From Thermodesulfatator atlanticus DSM 21156 (GTDB lineage: Bacteria > Desulfobacterota > Thermodesulfobacteria > Thermodesulfobacteriales > Thermodesulfatatoraceae), in assembly GCF_000421585.1 (NCBI RefSeq), contig NZ_ATXH01000001.1:107109-171108 (forward strand): a DNA stretch of 64,000 bases, read 5' to 3'. A program made the position numbers and the translations under genes. Within the stretch, counting starts at the first letter, position 1; each line of letters starts with the position of its first letter. Of this stretch, positions 38,275 to 46,719 are shown piece after piece. The notes under the pieces are model-generated. The model saw nothing but the letters and a program-made list of their open reading frames with translations. It searched no databases and had not been told where the DNA came from.

Positions 38275-38877
38275 ATGGCTGAAGTAACCATGGATATGAT
38301 AAAAAAACTGCGGGAAAAAACCGCAGCTGGCTTTATGGACTGCAAGAAAGCCCTTGAAGAAGCAGGCGGTGACATGGAAAAAGCTGTTGACCTATTGCGC
38401 CAGAAAGGCCTTGCGGTGGCAGCCAAAAGAGCAGGAAAGGCCACCAAAGAGGGCGTAATTGCCGCTTATATCCATGCCAACAAAAAACTCGGCGCTATGG
38501 TTGAGGTTAATTGCGAAACAGATTTTGTGGCACGCACCGAGGAGTTTCAACAGTTTGCTTATGATATTGCCATGCATATTGCCGCGGCTAACCCTCTTTG
38601 CGTAGCCCGGGAAGACTTACCAGAAGAAGTGATAAACCGCGAAAAAGAAATCTATATTGCTCAGGCCAAGGAAAGCGGCAAACCCGAAAATGTCATCGAA
38701 AAAATCGTTCAGGGCAAAATGGAAAAGTTTTACAAGGAAGTGACTCTCCTTGAACAACCCTTTGTTAAAAACCCTGACCTTACTATTCAGGATTTGCTCA
38801 ATGAACTCATGTCCAAAACAGGTGAACGCATCCAAATTAGGCGTTTTGCCCGTTTCCAAGTAGGTGAGGAAGAATAA
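38275..38877 (+). CDS. tsf: Elongation factor Ts
   Basis: 200 residues, the short form found in Thermus and several deep lineages (E. coli has 283). Nucleotide-exchange factor for EF-Tu. Visible: MIKKLREKTAAGFMDCKKAL, the UBA-like N-terminus, GLAVAAKRAGKATKEGVIAA, GAMVEVNCETDFVARTEEFQ, QPFVKNPDLTIQDLLNEL. GGAGGAGG precedes the ATG. Follows rpsB by 33 bp and touches pyrH (TAATGG). Confidence 0.97.
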   Translation: MAEVTMDMIKKLREKTAAGFMDCKKALEEAGGDMEKAVDLLRQKGLAVAAKRAGKATKEGVIAAYIHANKKLGAMVEVNCETDFVARTEEFQQFAYDIAMHIAAANPLCVAREDLPEEVINREKEIYIAQAKESGKPENVIEKIVQGKMEKFYKEVTLLEQPFVKNPDLTIQDLLNELMSKTGERIQIRRFARFQVGEEE

Positions 38878-39611
38878 TGGCTGAGGAGGTGCCGCGATAT
38901 AAGCGAGTTCTTCTTAAGCTTAGCGGTGAGGCCCTTATGGGCCGCGCCGCTTATGGCATTGATCCTGCTCTCCTTTCCTCTCTAGCCCAAGAATTAGCAA
39001 GCCTTAAAAAGTTCGAAATAAAAACCGGCATTGTCATTGGTGGTGGCAATATTTTTCGTGGTATTTCGGGTGTAGCCCAGGGTTTTGACCGGGTGCGTGC
39101 AGACCAAATGGGAATGCTTGCCACGGTACTAAACGCCATCGCTTTGGGTGAGGCTCTGGGTCAACACGGAGTCCCTACTAAAATCCTTTCGGCCTTTGAA
39201 ATAAAAGGTGTGGTAGAAGCCTTTGTACGGGAAAATGCCCTTGATTATCTCGAAGAAGGCTATTTTTTGGTTTTCGCGGCAGGGACAGGGTGCCCTTTTT
39301 TCACCACAGACACCGCCGCAGTGCTGAGGGCCCTTGAAATAAAAGCTGAAGTAATGCTTAAGGCCACCAAGGTCGATGGTGTCTATTCTAGCGATCCTAT
39401 GAAAGACCCAAAGGCCCAGAAATTTGATCATCTTTCCTATGAAGAAGTATTGGAAAAAAACTTAAGGGTTATGGATCTTACCGCCATCTCCCTTGCCCGT
39501 GACAATAATTTACCTTTGATTGTTTTTAGCATGCAGAAAAAAGGAAACATTATCAAAGCTGTATGCGGAGAAAAAGTGGGAACGCTTGTGGGAGGTGAGC
39601 CACATGATTAA
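38877..39611 (+). CDS. pyrH: UMP kinase
   Basis: 244 residues. Phosphorylates UMP to UDP; allosteric hexamer. Motifs: RVLLKLSGEALMGRAAYGI, TGIVIGGGNIFRGISG, DQMGMLATVLNAIALGEAL, FAAGTGCPFFTTDTAAVLRA, KATKVDGVYSSDPMKDPKA, and MDLTAISLARDNNLPLIVFS. Starts 1 bp into the tsf stop and overlaps frr by 8 bp. Confidence 0.97.
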   Translation: MAEEVPRYKRVLLKLSGEALMGRAAYGIDPALLSSLAQELASLKKFEIKTGIVIGGGNIFRGISGVAQGFDRVRADQMGMLATVLNAIALGEALGQHGVPTKILSAFEIKGVVEAFVRENALDYLEEGYFLVFAAGTGCPFFTTDTAAVLRALEIKAEVMLKATKVDGVYSSDPMKDPKAQKFDHLSYEEVLEKNLRVMDLTAISLARDNNLPLIVFSMQKKGNIIKAVCGEKVGTLVGGEPHD

Positions 39612-40161
39612 GGAACTTTTAGACGATGCCAAACGCCGCATGGCAAAGTCTGTTGAGAATTTTAAAGACGAAATCGCCCGTATTCGCACGGGGCGAGCTT
39701 CGGTAGCACTCCTTGATGGCATAAAAGTCGATTATTACGGCACTCAAATGCCGCTTAATCAGATGGCCACTATTAGCGTGGCAGATGCTCGTCTTATCGT
39801 TATTCAGCCATGGGATGTTTCTGCCATTGGCGCCATTGAGAAGGCCATCCAGCGCTCAGAACTGGGTTTAAACCCGGTAAATGATGGCAAGGTGATTCGG
39901 ATCTCTGTTCCCCCTCTTACAGAAGAACGCCGCAAAGAGCTGGTAAAGATGGTTCGCAAGATCGCCGAAGAAGCCCGTATCGCCGTAAGAAACATCCGCC
40001 GCGACGTACTTGATGACCTAAAAGAACTTAAAAAAGAAGGCGAAATCTCTGAAGACGATTTTTACCGGGCCCAGGATCAGCTCCAGAAGATAACCGACGA
40101 ATACATTGGCAAAATCGAAAAGATTTTGGAACAAAAAGAAAAAGATATTATGACTGTTTAA
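39604..40161 (+). CDS. frr: Ribosome recycling factor
   Basis: 185 residues from the ATG at 39604 (the frame is open further upstream inside pyrH, but GGGAGGTGAG and family alignment favour this start). Splits post-termination ribosomes with EF-G. Motifs: RMAKSVENFKDEIARIRTGR, LDGIKVDYYGTQMPLNQMAT, QPWDVSAIGAIEKAIQRSEL, IRISVPPLTEERRKELVKMV, AVRNIRRDVLDDLKEL. Abuts uppS (TAATGA). Confidence 0.97.
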   Translation: MIKELLDDAKRRMAKSVENFKDEIARIRTGRASVALLDGIKVDYYGTQMPLNQMATISVADARLIVIQPWDVSAIGAIEKAIQRSELGLNPVNDGKVIRISVPPLTEERRKELVKMVRKIAEEARIAVRNIRRDVLDDLKELKKEGEISEDDFYRAQDQLQKITDEYIGKIEKILEQKEKDIMTV

Positions 40162-40898
40162 TGATAGCAGGTCTTGACCCCGCAAAAATTCCAGCACACG
40201 TCGCCATCATAATGGACGGAAATGGCAGATGGGCCAAAGCTCGTCATCTGCCCCGTGTAATGGGGCATCGTGAAGGCATGAAATCTGTACGCGCGGTAAT
40301 TGAAACCGCCCGCAAGGTTGGCGTAAAAGTGCTCACCCTTTATGCTTTTTCCAAAGAAAACTGGCAGCGCCCCAAAGATGAAGTCTCTTTTTTGATGAAG
40401 CTTCTTTCAGAATATTTGCAAAAAGAAGTAGATGAACTCCACGAAAAAGACGTTCAAATTCGTGCCATCGGTGAGATAGAACTTCTTCCCGCAAATGTCT
40501 TAGAACTTCTTAAGGCTGCTATTGAAAAAACCGCCAAAAACCAAGGGCTAATACTTAACCTTGCGTTGAGCTACGGAGGGCGGGCTGAAATTGCCCAGGC
40601 TGCACGGCTCATTGCTCAGGCGGTTTTAAAGGGAGAGCTTAAACCCTCTGAGATTGACGAGGCGCTTTTTGCCCGTTTTCTTTACACTAAAGACCTGCCC
40701 GACCCGGACCTGCTTATCCGCACAAGTGGTGAGATGCGGCTTTCAAATTTTTTGCTTTATCAAACCGCTTATACCGAGCTTTATTTTACAGAGACCCTTT
40801 GGCCTGATTTCCGCGAAGAGGAATTTATAAAGGCCCTTAAAGATTACCAGCGCCGTGAAAGGCGTTTTGGAAAAATCAGCGAACAAATCCATGGATAA
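40161..40898 (+). CDS. uppS: Undecaprenyl diphosphate synthase (isoprenyl transferase)
   Basis: 245 residues. Builds the C55 lipid carrier of cell-wall synthesis from FPP and IPP. Motifs: HVAIIMDGNGRWAKARHLPR with the catalytic Asp, GHREGMKSVRAVIETA, LTLYAFSKENWQRPKDEV, LNLALSYGGRAEIAQAAR, and DLLIRTSGEMRLSNFLLYQT. Overlaps cdsA by 8 bp. Confidence 0.97.
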   Translation: MIAGLDPAKIPAHVAIIMDGNGRWAKARHLPRVMGHREGMKSVRAVIETARKVGVKVLTLYAFSKENWQRPKDEVSFLMKLLSEYLQKEVDELHEKDVQIRAIGEIELLPANVLELLKAAIEKTAKNQGLILNLALSYGGRAEIAQAARLIAQAVLKGELKPSEIDEALFARFLYTKDLPDPDLLIRTSGEMRLSNFLLYQTAYTELYFTETLWPDFREEEFIKALKDYQRRERRFGKISEQIHG

Positions 40899-41676
40899 AG
40901 CACGTATCTTAACCGCAGCAGTCCTTCTACCTCTTCTTATTTTAGCCATTTTAAAAGGGCCGCCTTTTTTATTACTTGCTTTGGCCCTTCTTGCGGCTTT
41001 GATAGCCTGGCACGAATATGCAGGTATGGCCGCCCTTCCCTCTCAGTTGCTATGGCCAGGGTGCTTAGGCCTTATCATAAGTTTTTTGATTATCTGGCAA
41101 AAAGGCCCGGTACTTGCCCCTGGAATATGGCTTGGCTTTTTTCTCTTTATGCTTCTTTTTTTAAGGAGATACCAGGCCCCCCAACACCAGCAAGAATTAA
41201 TAAAGGCCCTTTTTGGGTATATTTATGTGCTCCTAGGATTTTCTCATCTTTTTCTCGTGCTTACTCTTCCTGCCGGGCGCTCATGGTTTTTATGCTTAAT
41301 CGCGGTAATTTTTGGCACTGATACCGGGGCTTACTATGCGGGAAGAATCCTGGGGAAACACAAGCTTTCACCTTTTATCAGCCCTAAAAAGACCTGGGAA
41401 GGAGCCTTTGGGGGGACTTTTCTTGGCATCTTATTGGGATTGAGTCTAGGTCTTTATTTCAAACTTGCTTCAGTTTATTTTTTAATACCGATATTTTTAT
41501 TGGTTTCTGTAGTTGGCCAAATAGGAGACTTATTTGAATCCATTATTAAACGGGGTTTTGGGGTTAAAGATTCAGGACGCCTTTTGCCAGGCCACGGAGG
41601 AATACTTGACCGCACAGATGCCCTTATTTTCGCGGCACCACTTTTTTACTGGTTAATGGTGTGGACTCATGGCTAA
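40891..41676 (+). CDS. cdsA: Phosphatidate cytidylyltransferase
   Basis: 261 residues from the ATG at 40891. Makes CDP-diacylglycerol in the inner membrane. Multiple hydrophobic helices (ILTAAVLLPLLILAILKG; FLLLALALLAALIAW), the KHKLSPFISPKKTWEGAFGG segment and the family signature SIIKRGFGVKDSGRLLPGHG GILDR. The upstream in-frame start at 40855 lies inside uppS and adds charged residues before the first helix, so I reject it. Overlaps dxr by 8 bp. Confidence 0.95.
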   Translation: MDKARILTAAVLLPLLILAILKGPPFLLLALALLAALIAWHEYAGMAALPSQLLWPGCLGLIISFLIIWQKGPVLAPGIWLGFFLFMLLFLRRYQAPQHQQELIKALFGYIYVLLGFSHLFLVLTLPAGRSWFLCLIAVIFGTDTGAYYAGRILGKHKLSPFISPKKTWEGAFGGTFLGILLGLSLGLYFKLASVYFLIPIFLLVSVVGQIGDLFESIIKRGFGVKDSGRLLPGHGGILDRTDALIFAAPLFYWLMVWTHG

Positions 41677-42832
41677 AAAACTTGCTGTTTTAGGCTCAAC
41701 CGGCTCTATAGGACGCAATTCTTTAGAAGTCGTCGCCAATTTTCCTGAGCGTTTTGAGATAATCACCCTTGCTGCAGGAGAGAATATCAAGCTTTTAGCA
41801 GAACAAGCGCACAAATTTAGGCCCAAGCAGGTGGCCTGCAAAAACGAACACCTTGCTAAAAAGCTAAAACCCCTTTTACCAAAGGGCGTCAAACTCGTTT
41901 CAGGAAAAGAAGGCGTTATATCCTGTGCCACCCACGAAGAGGTCGAACTGGTTGTCTCAGCCATTGTGGGAGCAGCAGGCCTTTTGCCCACCTTTGCCGC
42001 GGTGGAAGCAGGCAAGGACCTTGCCCTTGCCAACAAAGAATCCCTTGTCATGGCAGGGGAGCTTCTCATTAAAGAAGCTGCTAAGCGAGGCGTTAAAATT
42101 CTTCCCGTTGATAGCGAGCATGCGGCTATTTTTCAGTGTTTGCAGGCGGGCAGAAAAGAAGACGTATCGCGGCTTATCCTTACTGCTTCAGGCGGGCCTT
42201 TTAGGGAACTTCCTAAGGAAGATTTTCCTAAAGTAACCCCTGAGAAGGCCCTCAAACACCCCAACTGGCAGATGGGGGCAAAGATCACTATAGACTCAGC
42301 TACCCTTATGAACAAGGGGCTCGAAGTCATTGAGGCCCACTTTTTATTTGAGATGCCCCCGGAAAAAATAGAAGTAGTAGTGCATCCCCAGAGTATTGTT
42401 CACTCTATGGTTGAGTTTGTTGACGGTTCGGTAATCGCTCAGCTCAGCCTCCCAGATATGCGGCTACCTATTGCTTATGCACTCTCTTATCCCGAAAGAT
42501 TATCTCTTCCCTATCCTAAGCTTAACTTAGTAGAGCTTGGCAAACTCACCTTTGAGGCCCCAGACCTTGAACGATTTCCGTGTCTATCACTTGCTTATAA
42601 AGCTTTAGAGCTAAAAGGCTCAGCTCCTGCGGTTTTAAACGCCGCAAATGAAATTGCCGTAGAGGCTTTTTTAGAGGGTCGTTTAAGCTTTGATAAAATA
42701 CCGCTGGTGGTCGAAGAGACACTTAAGCGGGCTGATATAAAACCTTGCTTTTCCTTGGATGAAGTTATAAATGCCGATATATTTGCTAGAATAATTGCCC
42801 ATCAAATCATAGACGAACTGGAGAGGCGCTAA
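41669..42832 (+). CDS. dxr: 1-deoxy-D-xylulose 5-phosphate reductoisomerase
   Basis: 387 residues. Second step of the MEP isoprenoid pathway, giving the precursor that uppS uses. Motifs: KLAVLGSTGSIGRNSLEVVA (NADPH binding), ALANKESLVMAGELL, LPVDSEHAAIFQCLQ with metal ligands, LTASGGPFRELP, KITIDSATLMNKGLEVIEAH, and VVVHPQSIVHSMVEFVDGSV. Starts 8 bp inside cdsA and abuts rseP. Confidence 0.97.
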   Translation: MAKKLAVLGSTGSIGRNSLEVVANFPERFEIITLAAGENIKLLAEQAHKFRPKQVACKNEHLAKKLKPLLPKGVKLVSGKEGVISCATHEEVELVVSAIVGAAGLLPTFAAVEAGKDLALANKESLVMAGELLIKEAAKRGVKILPVDSEHAAIFQCLQAGRKEDVSRLILTASGGPFRELPKEDFPKVTPEKALKHPNWQMGAKITIDSATLMNKGLEVIEAHFLFEMPPEKIEVVVHPQSIVHSMVEFVDGSVIAQLSLPDMRLPIAYALSYPERLSLPYPKLNLVELGKLTFEAPDLERFPCLSLAYKALELKGSAPAVLNAANEIAVEAFLEGRLSFDKIPLVVEETLKRADIKPCFSLDEVINADIFARIIAHQIIDELERR

Positions 42833-43902
42833 TGCACACAGCCTTGGCGGTCATAATTGTCCTGGGAGTTTTGATATTTTTCCATGAGCTGGGCCACTTC
42901 TTAATGGCAAGACTTGTGGGAGTGAGAGTCCTGGTATTTTCCTTGGGATTTGGCCCCAAAATATTTGCCTGGGAAAGGGGGGGCACGGAATATCGTCTTT
43001 CGGCCATTCCTTTGGGGGGCTATGTCAAACTTTTAGGTGAAAGTGTAACTGACGAATTATCACCTGAAGAAATTCCCTACTCTTTTGCCCATAAACCCTT
43101 ACGGGATAAAGCTTTGATTGTCGCCGCAGGGCCTATTGCCAATTTCGTGCTTGCCTGGATCTTTTTTGTGCTGGTCTTTACCTTCCAAGGAAAGCCCATT
43201 TACCTACCTGAAGTAGGCAAAGTTTTGCCTGACTCTCCTGCTGCTCAGGCAGGACTTAAGCCAGGAGACATGATCATCGCTGTTGATGGAAAGCCTGTGA
43301 GTACCTGGAAAGACCTAAACGACATTATCAAGCACAGTAACGGAAAACCCCTTAAGCTGACCATCAAACGCGGAGAAAAAGAATTAGTCGTCACTATCAA
43401 GCCTCAGATAAGAGAAGTAAAAAACATCTTCGGCGAAACCATTAAAACTCCTCTCATTGGCGTTGTAGCAGGTGGTAAAACCAAATTCGAAAAGATAAAC
43501 CCCGCCAAGGCCTTAATAGAAGCCGCTGTGATGGTCTTTGCGCTGATCAAGCTAACCCTTTTGTCTATTGTCAAGCTTATAGAACGCGTGCTTCCTTTAT
43601 CAACTTTAGGGGGGCCTATTTTTATTGCCAAGCTTGCTGGGGAACAAGCACAGGCTGGGGTCTGGGCGTTAATCTCCTTTATGGCCATTCTTTCGGTCAA
43701 CCTCGGGGTGCTAAATCTTCTTCCCATTCCCATGCTTGATGGTGGTCATCTATTCATGTTTGCTATTGAAGGGATTATCGGCCGTCCTATTCCAGACCGC
43801 GCTAAAGAGATGGCCATGCGTGTTGGGTTTGCCTTGCTCATTATGTTGATGATCGTTGTTTTTTATAACGACATTTTACGACTGCTTGGCAAAAGCGGCT
43901 AA
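42832..43902 (+). CDS. rseP: Site-2 membrane metalloprotease RseP
   Basis: 356 residues, the shorter single-PDZ form (E. coli RseP has two). Zinc motif HELGH in the first helix (FFHELGHFLMARLVGVRVLV), FGPKIFAWERGGTEYRLSAI, LGGYVKLLGE, a PDZ domain at about residues 125-200 (VLPDSPAAQAGLKPGDMIIA), and the third zinc ligand in NLLPIPMLDGGHLF. Cleaves membrane-spanning anti-sigma factors and signal-peptide remnants. Last gene of the rpsB operon; converges on bioD with a 4-bp overlap. Confidence 0.95.
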   Translation: MHTALAVIIVLGVLIFFHELGHFLMARLVGVRVLVFSLGFGPKIFAWERGGTEYRLSAIPLGGYVKLLGESVTDELSPEEIPYSFAHKPLRDKALIVAAGPIANFVLAWIFFVLVFTFQGKPIYLPEVGKVLPDSPAAQAGLKPGDMIIAVDGKPVSTWKDLNDIIKHSNGKPLKLTIKRGEKELVVTIKPQIREVKNIFGETIKTPLIGVVAGGKTKFEKINPAKALIEAAVMVFALIKLTLLSIVKLIERVLPLSTLGGPIFIAKLAGEQAQAGVWALISFMAILSVNLGVLNLLPIPMLDGGHLFMFAIEGIIGRPIPDRAKEMAMRVGFALLIMLMIVVFYNDILRLLGKSG

Positions 43903-44600
43903 AAAGCCTGCAATTCAAAGCGCGGGCTAAAAATCTTTAGAAGAAAATCCCTGGCTTTTTCAGCCAAAGGGGTAGATATCTGGCCTTCTATTTTGGGCAT
44001 CAGTAAAACATGCTCAAGCTCACAGAGCCTCATTATGTCTTCAAGGCTTTTTTGGGCAATTATTTCATCTTTGGCAAAGCATAAGTTGTAGATTAAGCCG
44101 GCCACGTAAAGGCCCCTTTGTTTAAGGGCGTTGACGGTGAGCACCGTATGGTTGATAGTGCCAAGGCGCGCTGCTGATACTACGAACACCGGGCAGGCCA
44201 GAAGAGAAATAAAATCAAGCATGCTCTCTTCTTTGGTAATGGGAACGTAAAGTCCTCCAGCGCCTTCGATCAGCACTACCTCAAAGTCTTTGGCAAGTCT
44301 TTCGGAAGTTCGCTTTAAGTGCAAAATGTCTATTTTTTTACCCTCAAGGGAGGCAGCAGTTTCAGGGGCTGCAGGAAACTCAAAAACATAAGGCGAAGTA
44401 AGTTTTAAAAGCTCAGGGGGATCAGGAGACCAGCCGGTTAATTTGCGGTGCATAAAAAGATCTTCTGGACAGTCCGCCCCTGTTTGGACAGGCTTTTGGG
44501 TGATGACTTTTTTTCCCAATAGCTCAAATCCTTTGGCCAAAAGGGCTGTGGCATAAGTCTTTCCAATGCCTGTATCAGTTCCGGTAACAAAAAAAATCAT
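43899..44600 (-). CDS. bioD: Dethiobiotin synthetase
   Basis: 233 residues. ATP-dependent ring closure of DAPA with CO2 to dethiobiotin. P-loop FFVTGTDTGIGKTYATALLA, substrate lysine and KPVQTGADCPED, second nucleotide site LIEGAGGLYVPITKEESMLD, and VVSAARLGTINHTVLTVNAL. ATG overlaps the bioC stop by 4 bp, so bioC and bioD are coupled. Confidence 0.96.
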   Translation of the reverse strand: MIFFVTGTDTGIGKTYATALLAKGFELLGKKVITQKPVQTGADCPEDLFMHRKLTGWSPDPPELLKLTSPYVFEFPAAPETAASLEGKKIDILHLKRTSERLAKDFEVVLIEGAGGLYVPITKEESMLDFISLLACPVFVVSAARLGTINHTVLTVNALKQRGLYVAGLIYNLCFAKDEIIAQKSLEDIMRLCELEHVLLMPKIEGQISTPLAEKARDFLLKIFSPRFELQAF

Positions 44601-45328
44601 TTTTTCCTCCAGATCATAATGATAGGTTCAAAGGTAAGAGGAAGCCCCTCTGAAGTACGCAGGGCCTGGTATTTCATCTCCCAGGTCTTAATTTCTTTTA
44701 GTGACCATTTGGACTCAAGGTGCCCCATGGCTCCAGTTTCCCTTACGTGGCGCAAGGCTTCTTTAGGGGTGGCAAAGTAAATAGTCTCAACCCAGGCCTC
44801 TTCCCAAAGGGGTTCAAAAAAGGGAGGCTTAAGCCCTAAAATTTGCCTCATAGTAAGCAAACCTGGAGGCGTTTGGCGATGGGAGAATTCCTGCATGGTT
44901 TTCGGGCCAAAAGTGCTAAAAGCTAGGATTCCCCCAGGAAGCAATAATTTTCCTATGGCTTCAAATGCCTTCTTAGGATTTAAAAACCATTGAAAAGTTG
45001 CGTTTGAAACCACCAGCGAAAAGGTGTTTTTCCTGAAACAAAGGCTTTCGCCGTCTGAAGCTACAAAAAAAACCGAAAGTCCTTCAAAAAAGGGGGCACA
45101 TTCTTTTACCAGGTCCGTAACAAAGTACTTTTCAGGGCTAAACTTTTTAAGAAACATACGGGTAAAGAGTCCGGTTCCCGCGCCAATTTCAAGAACTTTT
45201 CCCTGAGTGTCAAAAGACTTAAGCCTTAAAAGAAGCCTTTCCGCCATTTTTTTCTGGACATGGGCTTCTTTTTCATAGGTATAAAGAGATCTTAGAAAAC
45301 GTTTTTTAACTAATTCTTTATTAGGCAT
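44597..45328 (-). CDS. bioC: Malonyl-ACP O-methyltransferase BioC
   Basis: 243 residues. Class I SAM methyltransferase that methylates malonyl-ACP to start pimelate synthesis. BioC hallmarks: KKRFLRSLYTYEKEAHVQKK at the N-terminus, motif I VLEIGAGTGLFTRMFLKKFS, SLVVSNATFQWFLNPKKAFE, GGILAFSTFGPKTMQEF, and LLTMRQILGLKPPFFEPLWE. Partner bioD follows. Leader contains MITE copy G 61 bp upstream. Confidence 0.93.
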   Translation of the reverse strand: MPNKELVKKRFLRSLYTYEKEAHVQKKMAERLLLRLKSFDTQGKVLEIGAGTGLFTRMFLKKFSPEKYFVTDLVKECAPFFEGLSVFFVASDGESLCFRKNTFSLVVSNATFQWFLNPKKAFEAIGKLLLPGGILAFSTFGPKTMQEFSHRQTPPGLLTMRQILGLKPPFFEPLWEEAWVETIYFATPKEALRHVRETGAMGHLESKWSLKEIKTWEMKYQALRTSEGLPLTFEPIIMIWRKK

Positions 45329-45388
45329 GCTAACCTTGTTCCCTTTTTTATCGCTCGCAATAGGTTATTAAGATAGTCAACATTTTGC

Positions 45389-45482
45389 GACCTTTGCAAA
45401 ATCTCTGGATCAGTTCTTGTTTCTCGTTCCGAAAAAAATGGGTACTGGTCCTACGAAGATTTTGGCAATTTAGCAAAGGTCT
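45389..45482 (+). repeat. MITE-like palindromic element, copy G (degenerate hairpin)
   Basis: Ends GACCTTTGCAAAATCTC and GGCAATTTAGCAAAGGTC, arm GGATCAGTTCTTG, hairpin remnant CTCGTTCCGAAAAAAATGGG. It lies between the divergent bioC and Uma2 genes. Confidence 0.8.
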
Positions 45483-45545
45483 TTAGAGTAAAAAAGCTTT
45501 TTAAGCCTTAAACATTTGACTATATTTTTAGAGGAAGGAGCCTAA

Positions 45546-46088
45546 ATGACGCTGCCAAAGTTTGAAGAAAAATACACTGTTGATGACTACATGCGCTGGC
45601 AGGGAGACTGGGAGCTTATCGAAGGAGTTCCCTATGCCATGGCTCCTTCTCCCCGAGGCAGGCACCAGCTTGTTTGTTTGCTTATTTCAACTCAAATAGA
45701 AGAAAAGTTGCGCACCTGCGAAGAAAAATGTTTTGTCTTGCCTGAGCTTGACTGGATAATTGATCAGGAAACCGTGGTAAGGCCCGACCTTGTTATCATC
45801 TGTAAAGAAGTCCGTGAACACCTAAAAGAAACCCCCCTTGTGGTAATAGAAGTTGTTTCACAAAATAGTGCCCGGCGGGATGAAATTCTTAAATTTGCCC
45901 TTTATGAAAGGGAAAAAGTCAAATATTACGCCCTTGTCTATCCTGAACTTAGGAAAGCACGCATTTTTCTCTTAAAAGATGATAAATATACCAAGGTCTT
46001 TGATGGTGATGAGGGCTCATTTGAATTTGACGATCTCCCCTGCCCTTTTACCATTGATTTTTCGCGTCTCTGGCAAAGGAGTTATTAA
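45546..46088 (+). CDS. Uma2-family (DUF820) PD-(D/E)XK nuclease-like protein
   Basis: 180 residues. Restriction-endonuclease-like fold of the Uma2/DUF820 family: GDWELIEGVPYAMAPSPRGR, HQLVCLLISTQIEEKL, VLPELDWIIDQETVVRPDLV (catalytic Asp), TPLVVIEVVSQNSARRDEIL (E-x-S replaced by the family's IEVxS), YEREKVKYYALVYPEL. Function of the family is unproven; many copies per genome occur in cyanobacteria and thermophiles and they spread as single genes. AGAGGAAGGAG precedes the ATG. It interrupts the biotin genes. Confidence 0.88.
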   Translation: MTLPKFEEKYTVDDYMRWQGDWELIEGVPYAMAPSPRGRHQLVCLLISTQIEEKLRTCEEKCFVLPELDWIIDQETVVRPDLVIICKEVREHLKETPLVVIEVVSQNSARRDEILKFALYEREKVKYYALVYPELRKARIFLLKDDKYTKVFDGDEGSFEFDDLPCPFTIDFSRLWQRSY

Positions 46089-46089
46089 T

Positions 46090-46719
46090 CTAACCTAAAA
46101 GCTCACTTAATGAAAAACGGTAAAACGGAAAGTGACTTGCAGAAATTTTTCTTGTCTTAACGCCCGTTTGATTCCAGAAACGCTCTTGATTTTTTGCCGG
46201 GATAATACGATCTGAAGAAGTTACTATTGCCTTTGCGTTTTCAGGAAAAAAAATTTTTTGCTCTTTTATGGCTTCAAGCTCTTCGATTATCTGGGAATGT
46301 ATACGTTTTGGCCTGTTTTTCATAAAAAGATAGAAGTCTTTTTCCTCATCAAACATGTTGCGATAAAAGGCTAAGAGGGTTTTTTCGCTGTCTTTTTTTA
46401 GGGCCCAAAGGGTGGCGTCAAATACCCTTGGGGGGATACCGTAACGCGCGTGATAGATTGCCCCTGTACCTGCCACGCACAAAACATTTTCGTGGAACTT
46501 AAGCGCCACGGGCACTCCGCTCGACCAGGCCAAAATTTTTATGCTTTTATATCCTCTTGGTAAAGATGGTGGTTTTATTTTGCGGTAATCGTAGATAAAA
46601 AGAACATCAAAGGGTTCTTTAACAAAAACAGGCACAAAGGGGCTTTCATCCATGCCCCAACCTAGATAAAAGACTAGAAGTTTTTCTGCGTTTTCCTTTT
46701 TAAAGAGCCTTTCTTTCAC
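46090..46719 (-). CDS. bioG: Pimeloyl-ACP methyl ester esterase BioG (DUF452)
   Basis: 209 residues. Alpha/beta-hydrolase of the DUF452/BioG type that removes the methyl group installed by BioC and so closes pimelate synthesis. Signs: LVFYLGWGMDESPFVPVF near the N-terminus, DVLFIYDYRKI, the nucleophile elbow ILAWSSGVPVA with Ser near residue 70, CVAGTGAIYHARYGIPPRVF, and a terminal histidine in SASHFPFYRFSLSEL. The elbow has WSSG where relatives have WSMG or WSFG. It is in another transcript than bioCD, overlapping the bifunctional kinase by 20 bp. Confidence 0.85.
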   Translation of the reverse strand: MKERLFKKENAEKLLVFYLGWGMDESPFVPVFVKEPFDVLFIYDYRKIKPPSLPRGYKSIKILAWSSGVPVALKFHENVLCVAGTGAIYHARYGIPPRVFDATLWALKKDSEKTLLAFYRNMFDEEKDFYLFMKNRPKRIHSQIIEELEAIKEQKIFFPENAKAIVTSSDRIIPAKNQERFWNQTGVKTRKISASHFPFYRFSLSELLG